Assembly (NCBI RefSeq): GCF_035083965.1
Contig: NC_089738.1
Coordinates: forward strand, 14,472,734 to 14,536,733
Direction of reading: 5' to 3'
Length of the DNA: 64,000 nt
Source: Branchiostoma lanceolatum
Lineage: Eukaryota; Chordata; Leptocardii; Amphioxiformes; Branchiostomatidae
Part shown: positions 46,346 through 60,173 of the stretch, piece by piece
Layout of the letters: each line of letters begins with the position of its first letter
How positions within the stretch are numbered: position 1 is the stretch's first letter
Notes under the pieces: model-generated
Seen by the model: only the letters and a program-made list of their open reading frames with translations
What the model was told of the DNA's origin: nothing
Database searches by the model: none
Position numbers and translations under genes: made by a program

Positions 46346-49084
46346 TATCTAGAAGTTTTTGAATGTTTTTTTTTTAAAGATCTTTATGTTTGTGCCTTAT
46401 GCAGTAGGCAATTGCCAGAAAAAATAAGTGATTAAACTTTGGAACAGATCTGGGCTCAGATTCAGATCCGGGAGCTATTTTAAGGATTCCCAATTGTGTG
46501 AATTTTTGTAGGCCTAGGTTCATAACTATTGGTACAGCAATGGGAATGCTGGAGTAGTTAAAATGTTTCCATGTAAATGGTTGTCAAGCTAATTAGCTAT
46601 TGGGAAGGCCAATTGAAAACAAAACACCTGAGGTAGTGCAAAAAGTTTTTCTGTTGTGTGCATAATTCATCCCTGAAAAAGTCAATTTCTGCATTTATTA
46701 TATTTTAATCCATCATAGTTTTGAGTTTTAAGTGCTTGATGTTTTGCTTAATAGATTAGAACAACAGTAACCCAAGCATATACCCAAAAACTACATTTTG
46801 TATTTGACCTATAAATTGTCAAGTAGGCTTACATGTAGGAATTCTATGCAAATGTAGATGCTGAGGTTAACAATGGATCAATGGTTCAATTATGCTCTGG
46901 ATTTGTTGTGTTGCCTATATATATATATCAATTTCTATCACTGCATGTAGATTTGAGTTATTTTCCATTTTACCTCACGGGGATAGAATTTTTCGAGAAT
47001 TAGTATATATCTGTCAACGTCTACACAAATATCTTACAATGGGAGTGCTCATGTTTGATTGCTTGAACTTGGCAAGTTGGTTTGTTTCTCTACAAGTCAT
47101 TTAGATTGATGGTACGATGGAATGTGGTCGTTCTTGGCTGCTGTAGAGTTGGTATGTTGATATGATTGTGATGAAGTGGGTTTCATTGTTGTGTTCATGA
47201 CTTCAGCCAAGATAAAGGAGCGTAAATCGGTTGCAAGGAGAATACAGCATTGCTGTGGAAAGTCACCTGTGACTTCTGTGATTTTATAATAGCGCAATCA
47301 ACGCAAGTTGTCAAGGAGGGTATATTTTCATGAGTATTTTTTTTGGTTGGCCTGTTGGTTGGTAAATAGAATAACTGCATTAAACTTTCTGTAGACTGAT
47401 CCTGACTGCCCAGCACAAGTATCATTTTAACCAGTGATACCGTAGCATGGCAATTAGTAGTTTAATCAATAAGAGAACGCCTGCATATCTGTCTAATATT
47501 TTAGATATCTATGTTTTATTTTACATTTTTACAGAGCTGGGGTATTGCCTTAGTTGGTAGCCTGGGCAAAGGTTGGTGCAAAAGAGGCGACCCCTAGCAG
47601 TACATTGTATAACTGCACTTCTAACCATCATCAACATAACTGTACTTCAGATCGTTGAACCAAGGAGGTGTAATGGATATGAAAAAACTTTTATACTGTT
47701 TTTGATGAAACAGTTGCACCGTGATACCCTCATTTCTAAGTAGATGGTTTGGTTCCATACATTTGATGAACTGTGCAATTTTATTCAATGGAATTGTTAC
47801 AAACCGTGACTGTGAGGATTGGATTTTCACATTCTCAGTCCTAGATTTTTACGCCCCTTCTAAAAGTAATTGACCAAATCCTTTTATTCTGCCTCACAAA
47901 AGATTTTGATCCCGATTGGGTTACAAAAACAACAGAAGATTAACACAAGCTGTTTAACTAATTGGCATTTAATGGGGCTTGTCCCCTCCTAGTGGGGGTC
48001 CTAAGTGAAGCCACATTAGGCACATTTACTTGACCCATATGCTTGCTTGCCCCATATATCAAGTATTGAAGTACAGTATGGCAAAAAGGTATTTATAAGA
48101 GTGCTGATATTTATGCAGATAACAGTGACACATTTTTCTTGCGAAATATTGAAAGGTACTAATATCAACTACATGTACTTGTTATTCCGAAAAGGCTAAG
48201 AGAATACTAAAGAATGTGTATCTTAATGTGGAGACAAAATTTGTTGGTTCAAATAACTTCAACTGTACGACAGGGTCATTTGGTAAGGCAAGACTATCCA
48301 AGAGACTCTAAATGTCTAGAAAAGAAAACACGGCTTTGACTCGGAAAGTTTGAGAAAACCCTAAACTATGATGTGCTACCCTCAGTCAATGCCTTTGGCA
48401 AGGGTCAAGTGTGGTGAATGCTTGTTTTCCAGTCTTGTCTTACAGGCTTTCAAGGTATTTACAAAATGTAGTTTAGGGTGACTATCAATATGGCTAATTT
48501 GCAAAAAAGAAAAGATATTCTAACCTCTAGGAGGTAACCTAACAATACCCAAGGACGTCTATATAATAGTATATTATGTGGTTGTAATACCCAAGTGCAG
48601 ATCAACTTTGTTATCGTTGTGGATTAGTTGCAGGTTTTGAGTGGTGGAGGGACAATATCCTTTTGGTCGTTGGTAGTACTTTTACCAGTGATACAGCATT
48701 AGTGGCGTAAGCCTCTGTCGGCATTGCGTCAAGCAGAAACGATAGTACAGGGTATGGACTTTACTGTATTCAAACATTTAAGTACGTATTCACACATGTA
48801 CGTCATGCATGTATACTACATTTAGTACTTAATGCAGAGTCATCCAGGAGTCTTTCCCATTCAGAAGTTAGCTACCATCAGTGTGCCTGTTGGTAAGTTT
48901 TGACTTAAAGTTACTTTTGCCGTTTTTTCTGGGAAGGCCTACTTGTCTCATTTCGTTTTGCTTCTGACAGTATTATTAGTCGGCAATTTTGTAATAAAAA
49001 GGAGTTTCAAGATATCTTGATCAATAGCAAAATTGATAACCATCAAATTCATTGCCAAGTGTTGTCTAGAGCAGAACTGAATGC

Positions 49085-49315
49085 AGCTTTGATTTTTTTC
49101 CATCCGGCTCATTGTTTGGTAGCTCATGTTATTGATTTTCGTTGTTGAATCCGTCTTTATGAAAATACATACATCAGTCTCATGTGATCAAGTTCAGATT
49201 TTTTTTGGGATGAACTGGGCGAATTTTTTGTCCATCTCAACAAGCAAAATTTCTGTCCCGGGACAGAGGGACAGGTTCTGAAGACAGTCTATCTAGAGGG
49301 AGCAAGAATTACTTC
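49085..49315. repeat. Dispersed repeat, copy 1 of a pair
   Basis: Shares ordered words with 55490-55705: TTTTTTTCCATC..CTCATT, TTGTTGAATC/TGTTAAATC, GATGAACTGGGCGAATTT, GTCC..CC..CGAGCAAAATTT and a closing CCC..GGGACAG/GGACTGG. Consistent with two old copies of one interspersed element. Confidence 0.5.
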
Positions 49316-49844
49316 TGGCAATGCTTGTAAAAGTCACTCACTATTTGATATGATCAGGTGACTTAAGTTTTTATTTTGAACTTCTAAGCAACTAATCATT
49401 ACAGATATGCTCCCTTTTAGTTTGGGACTGCCTGGTTGAAGTATTTACATACTCATGCAGATTTTCACTCTGTTCTAAATTTAGACTAAAGTGGAGTAGA
49501 AAATATTTGGAATTGCGATGAAAAGTTATGACCTCTGATTTCTATATATATATAGTATATGTGCTACCGTCTTGTGATTAAACGTGACCCCTGTACTGGA
49601 GTGTATTGTCAGTCTGTGCTATCACCTTAGATGTTGTGAAGATTTTTACAAGCTCCAATCCAATGCTATCAACATAGCTCAAAACACCTGTTACAACTCA
49701 CAGGTGTGAATTACTGCCCTTCTTCAAACGCTTGACTTTAATGGACAAATTTGAAGCAAACAAACTGCTTAGGGGGTATTTTGCTCAGAAACTGTCTTTG
49801 TCATCACGCACGTTCATAGATTAGAATGCGTTCAAACAAACCGT

Positions 49845-49994
49845 TTTTACACCTGGGTGGAGTGAGGAAAGTCGTGTTAAGTACCTTTCCCATTAGTACA
49901 CAATGTCTTGCCAGGAACCCCAGGAATTTAACCCGTGACCCCTCGAGAATCGAAGCAATGACCATTCAGTCATTCAAGGCCCACGGCACTGAAA
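49845..49994 (-). mobile_element. tRNA-derived SINE, family A, antisense partial copy
   Basis: On the minus strand the body GGGAAAGGTACTTAACACGA then CTTTCCTCACTCCACCCAGG matches the copy at 44631. It is preceded by a tRNA-like head with a B-box-like GGGTTAAATTCC. Confidence 0.65.
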
Positions 49995-50586
49995 TCCGAA
50001 TTAAAAGTAAACATCATCGCATCTGGTTTTAGCACTTATTTTAGCAGTGCGTGTTGAAACATGTAGTAAACGTGCTTAACATGTATATGTTTCTTTATTC
50101 ACACTCCCCTCTTTTGTCATTAAGTTTGAGGACCCTTAAAGACCCAATTTCACCACTTCAGTCCTAATGAATTTCTCCACACAGGGCAGTGATTGGTTCT
50201 TTACCACATTTCTCTTTTTACAATAATCAGCATTTGTGGGCTTAGGCTGAGAATGATGTTAAAGGATACTGTTACAATGTTTTCTTCTCTATTCTGTCAC
50301 GTATTCAAACAGTTGTGGTATGCCTTTTATTTGTAAAGCTGTAAATCTCTGGTATAGAAGAAGTTTACTCGTAACTTTTACTACGGTTATTTCTTAAGTA
50401 TACAAGGCTGCACCTTGCTGAAACCACATTGTAAAGCCTTGAATTTGCTCCATGTTGAGTTGTGGTTGTTTGGCTTAAGGCCACTGCACTTAGTTTACCG
50501 TTGCTGTATCGAAGAAATTGTAGTTACAGTAGGTTGTTGCTGTCTTCTTCCAAACAAATTTAACAGTAAATGTCTACTTATTATTA

Positions 50587-50607
50587 CCCCCCCCCCCCCC
50601 CCCCCCC
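50587..50607 (+). repeat. Poly(C) tract of 21
   Basis: Uninterrupted C homopolymer in the large GEF intron. Length is likely to vary between alleles or assemblies. Confidence 0.9.
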
Positions 50608-53600
50608 TTAGCTCCCTTAGCAGGCTTCTGTCCTGAGTTGTTTTTTTGTTTGTTTATCACTGGACAAACACCTTGTCAACACTTATAGTATAATTTTGAC
50701 ATCATAAAAATACTGTCTTAGGACCATTTCCCAAGGTAAAAACAACACATTATTTAATCGTGGGCATTGGCCTATCATGTATACCCCACCCACCCCACCA
50801 TAATCTCTGGTTTACAACGGTGATGCTGATATTACTGGTTGTTAAGGTACCTCAATTTTTTTTTTCTAAATTCATTACATGCAGCGCATAGGAGGTAGAT
50901 ACGATCAAAAGTGACGAAGATTGGTTTCTAAACGAAATTAGTGCTTCAGAACATCAAACCAAGAGAAAATGTGTCTACTACTATTAGTACTACATGTAGG
51001 TTGATTGCTTAGGATATCTATTCATAGTGACCAGGTACCATTGATCTATCAGCTCTAGCACAACAAAATACAATGATTTATGAAAACACAGGCTAAAATG
51101 GTAGACTGTGTCTAGGACTATTGTGTGTAGATAAGGTACATGTAGTTAACTAGTTATGTAATAGTCAAATGTCTCACGAGATTATCATATATTACAATCA
51201 AAGGGGTTATATATTTTCCTGATTATGTAATCGTGGTGAAAGAAATTACATGATAGTAAAAACACGATATTGCTGAAATTACCAATCGTGCATGTCTGCT
51301 TAATAGATAGTGTTCTGAACTTCTGATAATTACTGTATTATATTATTCTCAATGATTGCACCACCGTTACTAAGGGCTTATCTATATATGGTAAACATAG
51401 TTTAGTTGAATTTGAATTCTTGGGCTGGAGTCTGGAATTGGATTTCTTCTCGGTAATGGTATAGCTGCTCATTACGGCGTCTTTCCCACCAGCCCTAGCA
51501 ACTGTGATTACCATCTCTCCTAGCTAACACAAGAAAGGTCTGGGCCCAGTCATGTTTAGGTTTTGAAGTCAGATTCCTTCAGCCCTAAGGCAGGCAGGGT
51601 CAAGCATTGTTGCACAGATTTAACAGGGACACTGCTCGATAGGATGTGGTCTTGTGGAGGGAACCATTGCCAAGATCTTTTGGGGTATGAAATTAAAAGT
51701 TACGATTTTTATCTTTACTGATTACGCATACTGGTGTCACTATAGAATATCAAACAATCCTCCCTAGAGGCTAATGATGTAGAGAATTAACGTAAAATTA
51801 GATGGTTTTGTGAAACTGCTACAAGGGTGAGTTGTGGAAAATCTTAAGTTGACTTTCCTTCCCATGATTATGTGGCATGATCCCCATGCGATAAGGGGGC
51901 TACTTTTGAAGACCTTAAACTGTTTACATAGCGGATAACGGACCAGAATTAGACTTAAGTCAATTACGAAAATTGAAAACAAGTAAGAGCAGCTAGATGC
52001 CGACAGATGGCGAAAACACACGTGCTGCGATGATGCGTTCCTTCAGCGTCGAGCACTGCCTGTACGGTTACTCGATAATGCGCCCAGAAGCAAAGGTATT
52101 TGCGCTTTGTAAACTTTCGCATGTCGGGTCAAGTATTTTTCGTATGATTTACTGATATAACGGTAACAGTGTTACAGTGTTGAACACTTTCAGTCAAGAT
52201 ACCGTATGCTTAGCTTGCATTTGGGTGCTAGGGATCTCTTGGTCAAGAATGGAAATCTGTCTTTGCAGTTTTGGTGTTGGGCAGGTTATGCCAGGCATTC
52301 AGGTACATGTACAATGTTATACTCAGTACATAATGTAACTGTTGAAGAGATGTGGGTTTAGATCGTATTGGTACGATTTTATTACAATGTAGAATTATAT
52401 ATACAGTAGGTGAGGTTGTGACAAATAGCTTTTATTCATTTAATACTTCAGAAATATTGCAGTTTATTTTCAAATAGCCTCATTGTCACAGTGGTACAGT
52501 CGAATGGCCCATTAGGAACAGCTTTAATGTGCAGCCTGTTATTAATGACACTGTTATAGGAGAGAACTTTGTTTAGAAAAGTGTTTACTTTTTTAGCAAA
52601 AATTGCTACTTCTTCCAAAACGGTACCATGAAGTGAAAGAATTAAAACACTAGATCCCAGGTAACAGTTCTCTATTCATTTTTATGTTATCGGAAAGATC
52701 GGTAGACTTCGGAAACCATCTTGGGACATACCGACCTGGTCTGCAGTAACGGCAATTAAGTCTGACACTTTGATTTAAAAATGGTAAAACGAGACCTTAT
52801 CACTTCCCGCTTAATCTTACCGCTGTTTGACAATGTCACGATGAAGGGCGTTGAGGTATTAGCCGTACAAATCAACGACACTCGACTATGTGGAGGTTGT
52901 TTCCCAGTGATTAGACAAGTTCATACTTTTATGTTGTTTTTATTCTATCTGTCAAAAATAATGCAGCAAGCAAATCTGAGAACTACGTCATCACATTGAT
53001 GTGGCCTCGTGAAGTGATATTTACATTTTAACGTAGACAAACAGGAGGATAGACTAGAAACACTAGAAACATTCTCCTTATTTGTTTTCTGTCCAGTATA
53101 AGTAGTGTTGTCGTAGAAACACAGTGTTGAAGTTTGCCATGTGACCTTTAAGGCACTGTCATAAATGATGTGTTGTAACAATATGGTCAGCAGGACAGCA
53201 CACTGAGCCTGTATGCACATTAGATTTGTCCTAACGATTAGCAGTGTAATAGATTACCACAGTTTTGCCATGTTGAAACTGGTGCAGCGCTTCTTGTGGG
53301 TTTGCTTGTTGCTGTGCATGTCGAGTGTGCTGGTCGTTCGGTGGGTGCTGGACAGCATAGTCACAGAGGTCAGCAGACTCATACAAGTAAGTAGCAATAC
53401 ACAGTGATTTACGGGAGGTACAGTACATGTACATGTATAACACACAAGCTTCAGAGGCAGACAGTAGCTTGGTAAGATAATTTGGATGACTAATGTCAGA
53501 CCTAAGCTCTGTATGTCTGTCTCTAAACTTTCTTTTGACCTTCTCCCTGTTACCTGTAACTCTGTAACCAATAGGGAATTGGGTGCCAAACTGCTACTTC

Positions 53601-54186
53601 AGACTCAATCAGAGTGCTAAAGGTTAAAGTAGCCAGGACATTGCAGTAGGAAAAGACAAATTTTATCTGTTAACCATTAGCATAGCAGTTTCTTTGCACC
53701 ACAATATACTGAAACCTGTTCCTTGCTGGCCGATGGAGGTAGTTGGTCTGCCACAATGTTTGTTCATCATTAATCCGAGCCTCCATTTTTCCCTCTCTTT
53801 CCTGCAGACTTACACTTTTTCAGTTGTATGAAGAAAGACAGGTATTTAGATTAAGTTTTGTAAAGGTTTAGATCTACCAGCAAAACCCCCCTGACAGATG
53901 CAATGAGCTCACAGTCACAGGGGTATTGCTCGTACGTACAATGTCCTGTCCTTAGAATAACATAGGTCAGGTGAGTCACAACGTCTTGACCGTCAGGTCG
54001 AAACACAGACAGGGGGATTGATGACCAGAGTGACTGCCCCCCATGATACCAAACACCCTTCCTTAGACTAACATAAGCTTCATGCCCTGTCACCATCAAT
54101 TCTGCTTGCTTGCAAATAGCTACCAGTTCTACGTACGTGATCAAGTTAGCGTATAACTGCAGAAACCAGGTTTGTCATGTAGTGAT

Positions 54187-54365
54187 ACCTTGGCCAAGAA
54201 GGTAATGTTTTTGGTGTCGTTTGTCTGTGTTTGTGTGTGTGTGTGGACAGCATAACTTGAGAAGTTGTTTGATCCGTTTCATATTTGGGATAGGGTTCGA
54301 TAAAACGAAGGTCAAGTTTGATAATGGGCCTCCAAGCAGCTTTTTGCAGTTCTGCAGCTGAACTC
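54187..54365 (+). repeat. Dispersed GTTTTTGGT/GTTTGTGTG repeat
   Basis: Motif order: AAGAAGGTAATGTTTTTGGT, a (GT)-rich stretch, GCATAACTTGAGAAGTTG, ATTTGGGAT, AAGGTCAAG and GGGCC. The same order occurs at 59790-60000 and 62865-63050. The 5' part alone occurs at 7215-7345, about 60757 and at the right edge (63935-64000). Confidence 0.55.
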
Positions 54366-55489
54366 CTGATATGATTTATACAAACGAGGGCATATTTTTG
54401 GATAATCAATGATAAAATTCATAATACTTAAGTTGTAAAGGTTAACATCATTTAGCGAAGGTATGAGGTCATGGAATTAATTTTTGGTTTCTGCCCCTGA
54501 TTAACCTATCCTGTAGATACGTACAAAAATTATCCAATGATCATATTCATAAACCAGTGAAGAATATAATTCTCACTGTAGCCCACCATATTCCCGATTT
54601 TCTGATATATTACAATTATATGATATATATTATATGATTATATATCCTGAGGATTTCTGATTATATCGGAAGTTAATAACTCGATGAGGATTTCCTCAAA
54701 TGAAAAGACTCGTGAAAAAATTATATGCTTCCTGTCCCACCCCCTTGAAGTATTCTTGATTAAAGAACTGTCAATTTGTCTTGCTTAGTTTCCTGTCATA
54801 AATTTCATTTTCATTATCATCCAAGCTTGATTGCAGCGTTCCTTGGTCGATCAAATTGAATGAACTTAACTTAAGTGAGTTAAAGAACATCTATTTCCTA
54901 ATTTTTCGTTGTACACAACCCTTTAATTCTTTTTACATTTTTTTGAGTCAAAGATTTAGTTCTTCCTTTCCAATCGCAACATAGTCTTACCTACTAATAC
55001 ATGTATGATTGTGGTTCAGTTCTTGCTATTTTTACTGCGTTGTTTGTGGGTGGAGTCCTTGCCTTATCTGAGGTGGTTGAAGTATTACATGGGTCCCCAT
55101 GGTTTCCTGTGGCCTTCTGGCTACCTGTGTGTGGCCAAACCTACTTTATACTACCACAGAGTTAATCATTACTCCTACTTTATTAGCACAAGTTGACACT
55201 ACCAGGCCGTGTAGTCTGTAGAGTAAAGAAAACAGACCCCAATTTCAACTTAGATCTGTCTGGAGAGCGTAAAGTCTACCACATAAACACCTGGTGAAAG
55301 TGCAGTGTTGGTGCTATTATAGATTTTTTTTCAGAAAAGTAGTATTGTGTTGAATGTGATTATCGATAACTACTATCTTTTGACAGACTGGGTTATCATT
55401 GTTTGTTTTCAAAAATAGAATGTTGGAATAGAAACAACGCTCTCTCAATGCCTTGCTTCTCAGAAAGCTACAATTCCACTGTAGACTTG

Positions 55490-55705
55490 CAAAGCTGTCT
55501 CCAGGTTATTTTTTTTCCATCTCATTCATTGTTAGGGAGCCCATTTTGTTTATTTTCGCTGTTAAATCTTTCACTTTATGCTTGCAAAAATACAAATTTC
55601 ACGTCATGAAGATTTTTTGGACAGACTGGGTGAAATTTGTGTCCGTCCCAGCGAGCAAATTTCCATCCCAGGACTGGGGGGAAGGGTCCTGGAAACAGCC
55701 CTGTT
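55490..55705. repeat. Dispersed repeat, copy 2 of a pair
   Basis: Counterpart of 49085-49315 (TTTTTTTTCCATCTCATTCA, GATTTTTTGGACAGACTGGG, GTCCGTCCCAGCGAGCAAAT). Confidence 0.5.
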
Positions 55706-56093
55706 TCTCAGTAAACGTCTACAATGTAGCTTGCTTCACAAGCACAGGAAACAGCTTTATGTTTGCTAAATCATACTGATTTATTTCCTTAATCCCTGAT
55801 AAGGTTCAGCTTAAAAAGGAAGTAATACTGTTACTTTCTTTTGTTACTTTAGTTCCTGATTAAATGTACCAGCCCCGGATCAAAGACTTTCGCACATCTC
55901 GACACTCTCACTAGGTTTCCTCGACAATAGCTAATCATGCACATGTAGCGTCACCATTGTCAACAACACTTGTTTGTTTGTTAATGATTATCCAAAGCTA
56001 CGTCAACACCTGGCACGGCGCTCAATGACCGATCTGTAGCACCTGTACCTATACGTGCTCCAACATTGTTTGCCATTTTTCCCGCCCTTGCAG

Positions 56094-57659
56094 GCTCCCA
56101 CGGGCTTGAATGGTCGTCCGTCTACCGAGGATGACAGGAAGAATGGGGTGCTGCACTCCGCAAACAGGCCTGGCTCCGAAGACAAACGATTAAGCAAAGG
56201 GGCGTTAACAACCGAAGGGCAGCCGAGGGCCAGTCACCATGATACATCGCTCCTTTTACCACTTCCGTTGACATCATCCTCACAACAAGAACCCAACAGG
56301 ACCAGCCGACAGAACAACAGCACGAGAAAAAGGGTCTCTACTTCTGACGTGCCAAACTTTGCGAACGCCAGACCGACCACGCTGACCAAGTCAGCTTCAG
56401 ACCCTGCGTTTGTTGTGGACGGCAAACAGCAGAAATATGTCATCGAAATCCACCTGTCCCCGACGCAAGAAGTTGTAGCAGAAGATCAAAAGGTGACAAC
56501 AGAATCTGTAGAAGACGAACCCGAGAGCGTCTTTCTTGAAGGAGGCAATCCCTCTGTAGTTTTGACTTCCCCAGAAAAAAGACAGCGGAATCCTTTCACC
56601 AGGAGTCAAAGTTTGCCTGTGTCTCCCATAATAAACATTGTCCCTTGTGGTGACATGCACGACAAGTCTGACCTACCTTCCAACATGGCAGAAGTAGAAG
56701 ACGCAGATGACGACTGGACGCGCGTGGTTCCAAGGGTCCTGCAGAAGTCTGACAGCATCGCAGTTCCTCAGAGTAGCAACAGCGGCCCTTTCCGCCGCTT
56801 GTCACGTTCGCGTACAGATAGCATGTCGGAAGCCTTAACCGATGAAGGTCGGATTGAGATGGCAGACAAGGAGGAGTTAAGACGTCTTGATATCGACAAA
56901 GATCGGGAAGTCATCCACGACATAGCCTATTTTCTTGAGACGCAAAATGAGAAACCAAATAGCTTGCCACCAGACTCCATTCTTGTCGCTGGGCCCTATA
57001 AGATTCAGAAGTTGGAGGCGGAGTCTCAGAGTCTACCCTCGTCACCCATGTCAAGTCGTAGGGTGGGAAGACATTCTCTAAGAAGTCTCCCAGTATCTCC
57101 CCATCCCGAGAATCAACCTGAAAGATCTCGGTCGAGCACCGATTCCTTAGACGAGCAACCAAGAACAAACTTTCTCGTCACCCCTGTCCAACCTGTAAGG
57201 CCGGTCACTCCAAAACCTTACAAGAAACCAGTGTCGTCTTCCCCTAGCTCTTCTTCAAGTCACCTCTCTGTGAATAGCCCCCCTCCCGCGCGACCTGTCA
57301 CCCCTAAGCCTCACAGCAGACCTTCATCTAGTTCTTTGCAAAGTTTGAGTCCGAAGTCATCATTGCTTGACATTCCGCAAGAAGACTCGCTGGTAATGAG
57401 ACCCATAAGTCCAAAGTTTGCGACGATTACAGAAACTACAGACGTTAAAGCGCCACAAGCCAGGCTCTCCGCAGAGCCTCAGTCCACAGGGTCTCCCCAA
57501 CTTGCGAGAAGTAGGAGTAGGAAGACAGCTCTGTCTGCGAAACAGAACCACGTGCTGATGAGGATTTCGGCAGCAGGGAGCGAGGATAGCGGCCTCGGGG
57601 ATAGCCAATCACAGCTCAACTTGGCTGTTCCGTCATCAGAAGACAAGTCCTTGCAAAAG
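56094..57659 (+). CDS. Rho-GEF gene, second large disordered exon
   Basis: 1566 nt from an acceptor (TTGCAG at 56093) to a donor (AAG|GTGTGT) encode 522 residues, phase 0 at both ends. The sequence is Ser/Pro-rich with repeated S-x-S-x-P and proline motifs (TRSQSLPVSPIINIVP, SQSLPSSPMSSRR, RSLPVSPHPE, RPVTPKPYKKP, RPVTPKPHSRP). It also has a short ordered-looking helix (EELRRLDIDKDREVIHDIAY). The RPVTPKP repeats could bind SH3 domains, possibly the protein's own SH3 in an autoinhibited state; this is inference. It ends GSEDSGLGDSQSQLNLAVPS. Confidence 0.82.
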
Positions 57660-58404
57660 GTGTGTTCTTTATAGACATAGCTTGAGAAATTAGTCCACTC
57701 TACACTCTATATATAGACATTGTCATTGTGTTCATTTGTTGTCATATTTTCTAGATATGACACTGCTGTTTTCTAGAATGCATTCTTCCTTCTTGTAACT
57801 ATTATGATGTTGACTGTTCCCTGTTCACTCACATGTAAAAGAAATATCCATTTCAATCTTAACATTTTGGATGGTCCTGTTTACAAATAAACAAACTCAC
57901 AAAGTATATGGTGTAATATACTCTTCCTATATAGCAGAGGTAAATATTAACTTGTTATCTTATCATTTAGGTAGGCATTTAGGTCATCCCTTTGCTTGAT
58001 CAATGAAGATAACATTCAACTGAAGTTAATATTCTGTAGCAAGTTTTATATCAAATTGTATTAAAGAAACACCATGTTAAGCATTGGTAAATGCATATAT
58101 GGCTATCTTAAGCTTTTTCACACTGATCTGATCTAAGGTTGGATAGAAACTGAGGAATACTTTGGGATAGAAATGTTGTCTATTCAAAGTATTTTATTTT
58201 TTACTCTGTTGTGCTGCAATGGGAACTAACTTCCTTATGTAAAACCCAGGAATAACAGTCCACCAGTTACTGTATATGCCTGTGAGGCTGTTCCCAGTTG
58301 AGCTTTCAGGACATCCATTGCTACATAATTTGTAACATATTGAGGGGCCTCTAATTACTAACATTTAGTAATTATGAAATATTGTTTCTCTTTATAAAAC
58401 TCAG

Positions 58405-58686
58405 GATGCTCCAACCGTACATGCCAGTGAAGATGTCGTCAGATACAGACGGGCAACAAAACAGCGACGGCGCAGACCGAAGAGCGATCTCGGCTCCTGG
58501 GTTCAAAAAGCTCCCACAAAATCTCGCCGACCCTTGACCATCCACGGAACCCCCCACCAGGAAAGCATTGAGGAGAACGGACACTCAGATGAGGATGGCA
58601 CAGATGGGAAGAGTTTGGATAAACTGACGTCTTTAAGAGAGGCTATCAACCTCTTTACGGCAGACAGTCCTAGACTGAACAGAAGG
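58405..58686 (+). CDS. Rho-GEF gene, internal exon with basic patch
   Basis: 282 nt, phase 0 both ends, 94 residues. Starts DAPTVHASEDVVRYRRATKQ with a strongly basic RRRRPKS cluster and ends KLTSLREAINLFTADSPRLN. Acceptor AACTCAG and donor GG|GTAAGT. The basic cluster could be a nuclear or membrane localisation motif. Confidence 0.8.
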
Positions 58687-59634
58687 GTAAGTACTTAATG
58701 TATCTTTAACTTACCAGCATTTTTTTGTAGCTGTGCAATTTAAGGACCACAGGAAGAATAGCTGCATTCATATTCTAAGCTAATTGTGGATCCAAAATAA
58801 AGTCAAGTCTTGTAGATGTACTTTTAAAAAGGTGCATTTGGGGTTTGCATGCTCAGTTTTGAACTGAAGACCTACACACAATTATTGACATGTCATGGTT
58901 CAGAAACCTGCACAGTCATTATGATAATCATGATGCTGTACGTGTGTAGATTCATTCATTTTTGCCGTGACTTAGATTAGCAGTAGAAGGGCAAAGAAAG
59001 TTCGTGGCTGAACCAATTCAGTAGTGCAGTAGACATTGGAAACTTGTTTGCTGTGTCATGAATTTGCAGTGAAGAGGTCACTGCGAAAAGATTTAAGATA
59101 TTTGGCTTGATTTTGGACAAGATGAAAACTTGGGAATCTTTTTTTTAAAGATTATGACTGAGGCTGCCACAGTACAATTCATGAACATTGTGGTTTGTAA
59201 CCAGGGGATACACGGATCTTGGTCTATGTTTCACTCTGAGCTGTTCAACCTTTGTACTGTTGTTATGTGCGCTCTGCAAACATAGGCACAACGTTAGACG
59301 GCTAAATGTAATCAATGGCTAGGAAAATGTTGTTCTAGCAAAGTCTATGCTGCAGTGCTGGCACCCAAATGTACATTTATTTGAATTAAGTTATTGATTC
59401 TTAGCAATTTTGTAATTTCTAGTACTGTAAATTGTAAATGCATTTAAGTTTGCATGGTTTTTATTTTGTGCTGAGGCGAAAATGGAGTGTTTACGGTGGT
59501 TTTAAGATTGTTGGTTTCATTATTGCATGTTATATGTATCATCACTCGAGAAGTAAAATATATAATTTGATATTTTCTATCATTTTATGATATAACATAA
59601 ATCAAAAGTATATCTCTGTCTTCCTACCTTTCAG

Positions 59635-59685
59635 AATACTGTGCACAACATGCTTGGGTCACCCAAACATCCAGGCAATGCACAC
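59635..59685 (+). CDS. Rho-GEF gene, 17-codon exon (probably alternative)
   Basis: 51 nt between CTTTCAG and GTTAGT, phase 0 both ends, encoding NTVHNMLGSPKHPGNAH. The open frame and phase symmetry mean it can be included or skipped without a frameshift. Small size makes it less certain. Confidence 0.5.
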
Positions 59686-59789
59686 GTTAGTACCAACTTG
59701 TCTGATGTTCATTGTGCCTTACACTAATTATATAAGGTTCCTCATTGTAAAATCTTAGGCATCTAGTTTTTACTACAATGTAGAAAGTT

Positions 59790-60000
59790 TCACCTTTGCC
59801 AAGAAGATGCATATGTTTTTGGAACTGTGTGTCTGCTTGTGTGTTTTGCGTGTGTTCGTGAAAAGCATAACTTCAGAAGTTGCAGATAGATCCTAATGAT
59901 ATTTGGTATACAAAAATTATGTACTAGGTGCTGGGAAAATTTAGAAAATGAAGAAATGATTAGATTATGGGCCACCTAGTGTCTTTCTAAGGTACTGCTG
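59790..60000 (+). repeat. Dispersed GTTTTTGGT/GTTTGTGTG repeat, copy
   Basis: CCAAGAAGATGCATATGTTT..TGTGTGT, GCATAACTTCAGAAGTTGCA, AATGATATTTGGTATAC, GGGCCACC: same order as 54187-54365 and 62865-63050. Confidence 0.55.
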
Positions 60001-60173
60001 CAGTAGAATCTTCTGCTTTGATATCACAATGTTCTGGACATGCTATGGTCGTTTTTGAATCATGGTAGATAGCTCTTGTGTTTTAGCTGATCGCTAAGAA
60101 TGCTATTATTGAATACTAGAAGACATTAATTATAATAAGGAACTCTTTTTTTCAACTTTTATTTTGTTTGCAG

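Larger units (their letters stand above)
42136..56093. other. Large GEF intron (about 14 kb)
   Basis: No conserved exon seen on either strand. It contains the MITE-like elements, SINEs and fold-back element listed separately, a TA-rich patch near 54600-54660 and many AT-rich stretches. Confidence 0.5.
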
